6,431 bases of DNA from assembly GCA_016283945.1 (NCBI GenBank), contig JAEENW010000182.1:1-6431 (forward strand), read 5' to 3'. How positions within the stretch are numbered: the stretch's first letter is position 1; each line of letters starts with the position of its first letter. This DNA comes from Bacillota bacterium. Lineage in GTDB: Bacteria; Bacillota; Clostridia; Peptostreptococcales; Anaerovoracaceae. A program made the translations under genes and the position numbers. Of this stretch, positions 6,007 through 6,431 are shown piece by piece. The notes below the pieces were generated by a model that did no database searches, was not told the origin of the DNA, and saw only the letters and a program-made list of their open reading frames with translations.

Positions 6007-6384
6007 ATGCGGGAGCAGCTCCCGCGTATCCTTCGCGCCGGCAGCGGGCTTATTATGGACGCACGAACTGAAGAGCGCCGCGCCCGGCTGCGCTTTGAGC
6101 TCATGGAGGCCGCGGATATGCTGGGCTTCCCGGAGGAGCTCGGGGCTTCCGTAGCCCGGGAGCTCGGGACAGAATGGGCGATGGAGCGCATGCTCGGCTA
6201 CCTCAGGCGGGTCAGGCCTGGCAGCGCGGAGGAGATCGCGGACGAGATGCTCGCCATAATCGCCACGCGCGACGCCTGGCGCGGAAAGAAGATAGCCGAA
6301 TACTACAACGCGAAGATGAACGGGCTCATGCGAGAGGGGCCGTGGGAGGAGGAAGACGATGCTGACGTTCAGGAGCGCCGCTGA
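6007..6384 (+). CDS. conserved-looking small protein, function unknown
   Basis: This encodes up to 125 residues, soluble, largely helical and rich in Glu, Arg and Ala. There is no signal peptide or membrane segment. The body runs from MDARTEERRARLRFELMEAA through ELGTEWAMERMLGYLRRVRP and SAEEIADEMLAIIATRDAW to a NAKMNGLM segment. It ends in an acidic tail (EEEDDAD). I do not recognise a named domain. The start is uncertain: the ATG at 6007 has AGGGA six bases upstream, while the ATG at 6055 opens the part that looks most gene-like but has no clear ribosome-binding site. Codon use agrees with the neighbouring GC-rich genes. Its end overlaps the start of the acetyltransferase by 26 bases, which implies translational coupling. 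Confidence 0.65.
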   Translation: MREQLPRILRAGSGLIMDARTEERRARLRFELMEAADMLGFPEELGASVARELGTEWAMERMLGYLRRVRPGSAEEIADEMLAIIATRDAWRGKKIAEYYNAKMNGLMREGPWEEEDDADVQERR

Positions 6385-6431
6385 GGGCGACTGCGGGCTG
6401 ATCCTGCGCTTCATAAGGGAGCTCGCGGATT
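6359..6431 (+). CDS. GNAT-family N-acetyltransferase, N-terminal fragment (cut by window edge)
   Basis: Only the first 24 codons are present: MLTFRSAAEGDC then LILRFIRELAD. This is the usual opening of GNAT acetyltransferases, a first strand followed by the helix with (L)ILxFIRELA(x)YE. These enzymes transfer an acetyl group from acetyl-CoA to an amine. The substrate cannot be told from this part. GGAGGAGG lies about eight bases before the ATG, a strong ribosome-binding site, which supports the start despite the 26-base overlap with the preceding gene in another frame. Confidence 0.65.
   Translation, partial: MLTFRSAAEGDCGLILRFIRELAD

Noticed and set aside
5818..6414. 198-codon minus-strand frame opposite the 6007 gene
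   Set aside because: Its product is Pro/Arg/Ser-rich with no motif. It covers both an intergenic promoter region and two plus-strand genes that have better start sites and composition.

Overview
The window joins two different kinds of DNA. Roughly the first 1,690 bases are visibly AT-rich and hold small, truncated or unfamiliar genes. The rest is GC-rich and densely packed with ordinary metabolic genes. The GC-rich half uses many ATA isoleucine and AGG arginine codons despite its base composition. Together with a citrate-type symporter and an M55/M24 peptidase pair, this suggests an amino-acid-fermenting anaerobe, perhaps of the Synergistota (Synergistes/Cloacibacillus-like). That assignment is inference; there is no rRNA or other marker gene here.

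Left part (1-1690), accessory island. A minus-strand gene (42-314) has a very good Shine-Dalgarno and encodes a 90-residue proline-rich protein built on an 18-residue repeat. The same ribosome-binding-site block recurs at 11-21, so a second minus-strand gene probably starts just outside the left edge. On the plus strand, a WYL-type protein (547-1200) stops abruptly inside its WYL domain. In another frame it is followed at once by the C-terminal piece of a DUF3825 protein (1227-1553). The pair looks like two genes cut and joined by a deletion or recombination, as is common in decaying defence-type islands.

Junction (1554-1787). A promoter-like TTGACA-N17-TATTCT, an inverted repeat and a strong intrinsic terminator precede the first GC-rich gene. 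This is either the end of the island's transcription or an attenuated leader.

Right part (1788-6431). A CitMHS-family citrate-type symporter (1788-3131) is followed after 22 bases by a small exported protein of unknown function (3154-3669). A bidirectional terminator (about 3735-3769) separates these from a convergent minus-strand operon. In that operon an M55 D-aminopeptidase (5021-5821) comes first and an M24 Xaa-Pro-type metallopeptidase (3791-4978) second, behind a good sigma-70-like promoter at 5845-5873. Both peptidases keep their full sets of metal ligands. Together they suggest intracellular breakdown of peptides that contain D-residues or proline, which would fit a peptide-fermenting lifestyle alongside carboxylate import. 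Divergently, a 125-codon gene of unknown function (6007-6384) overlaps the start of a GNAT acetyltransferase (6359 onward) that is cut by the right edge.
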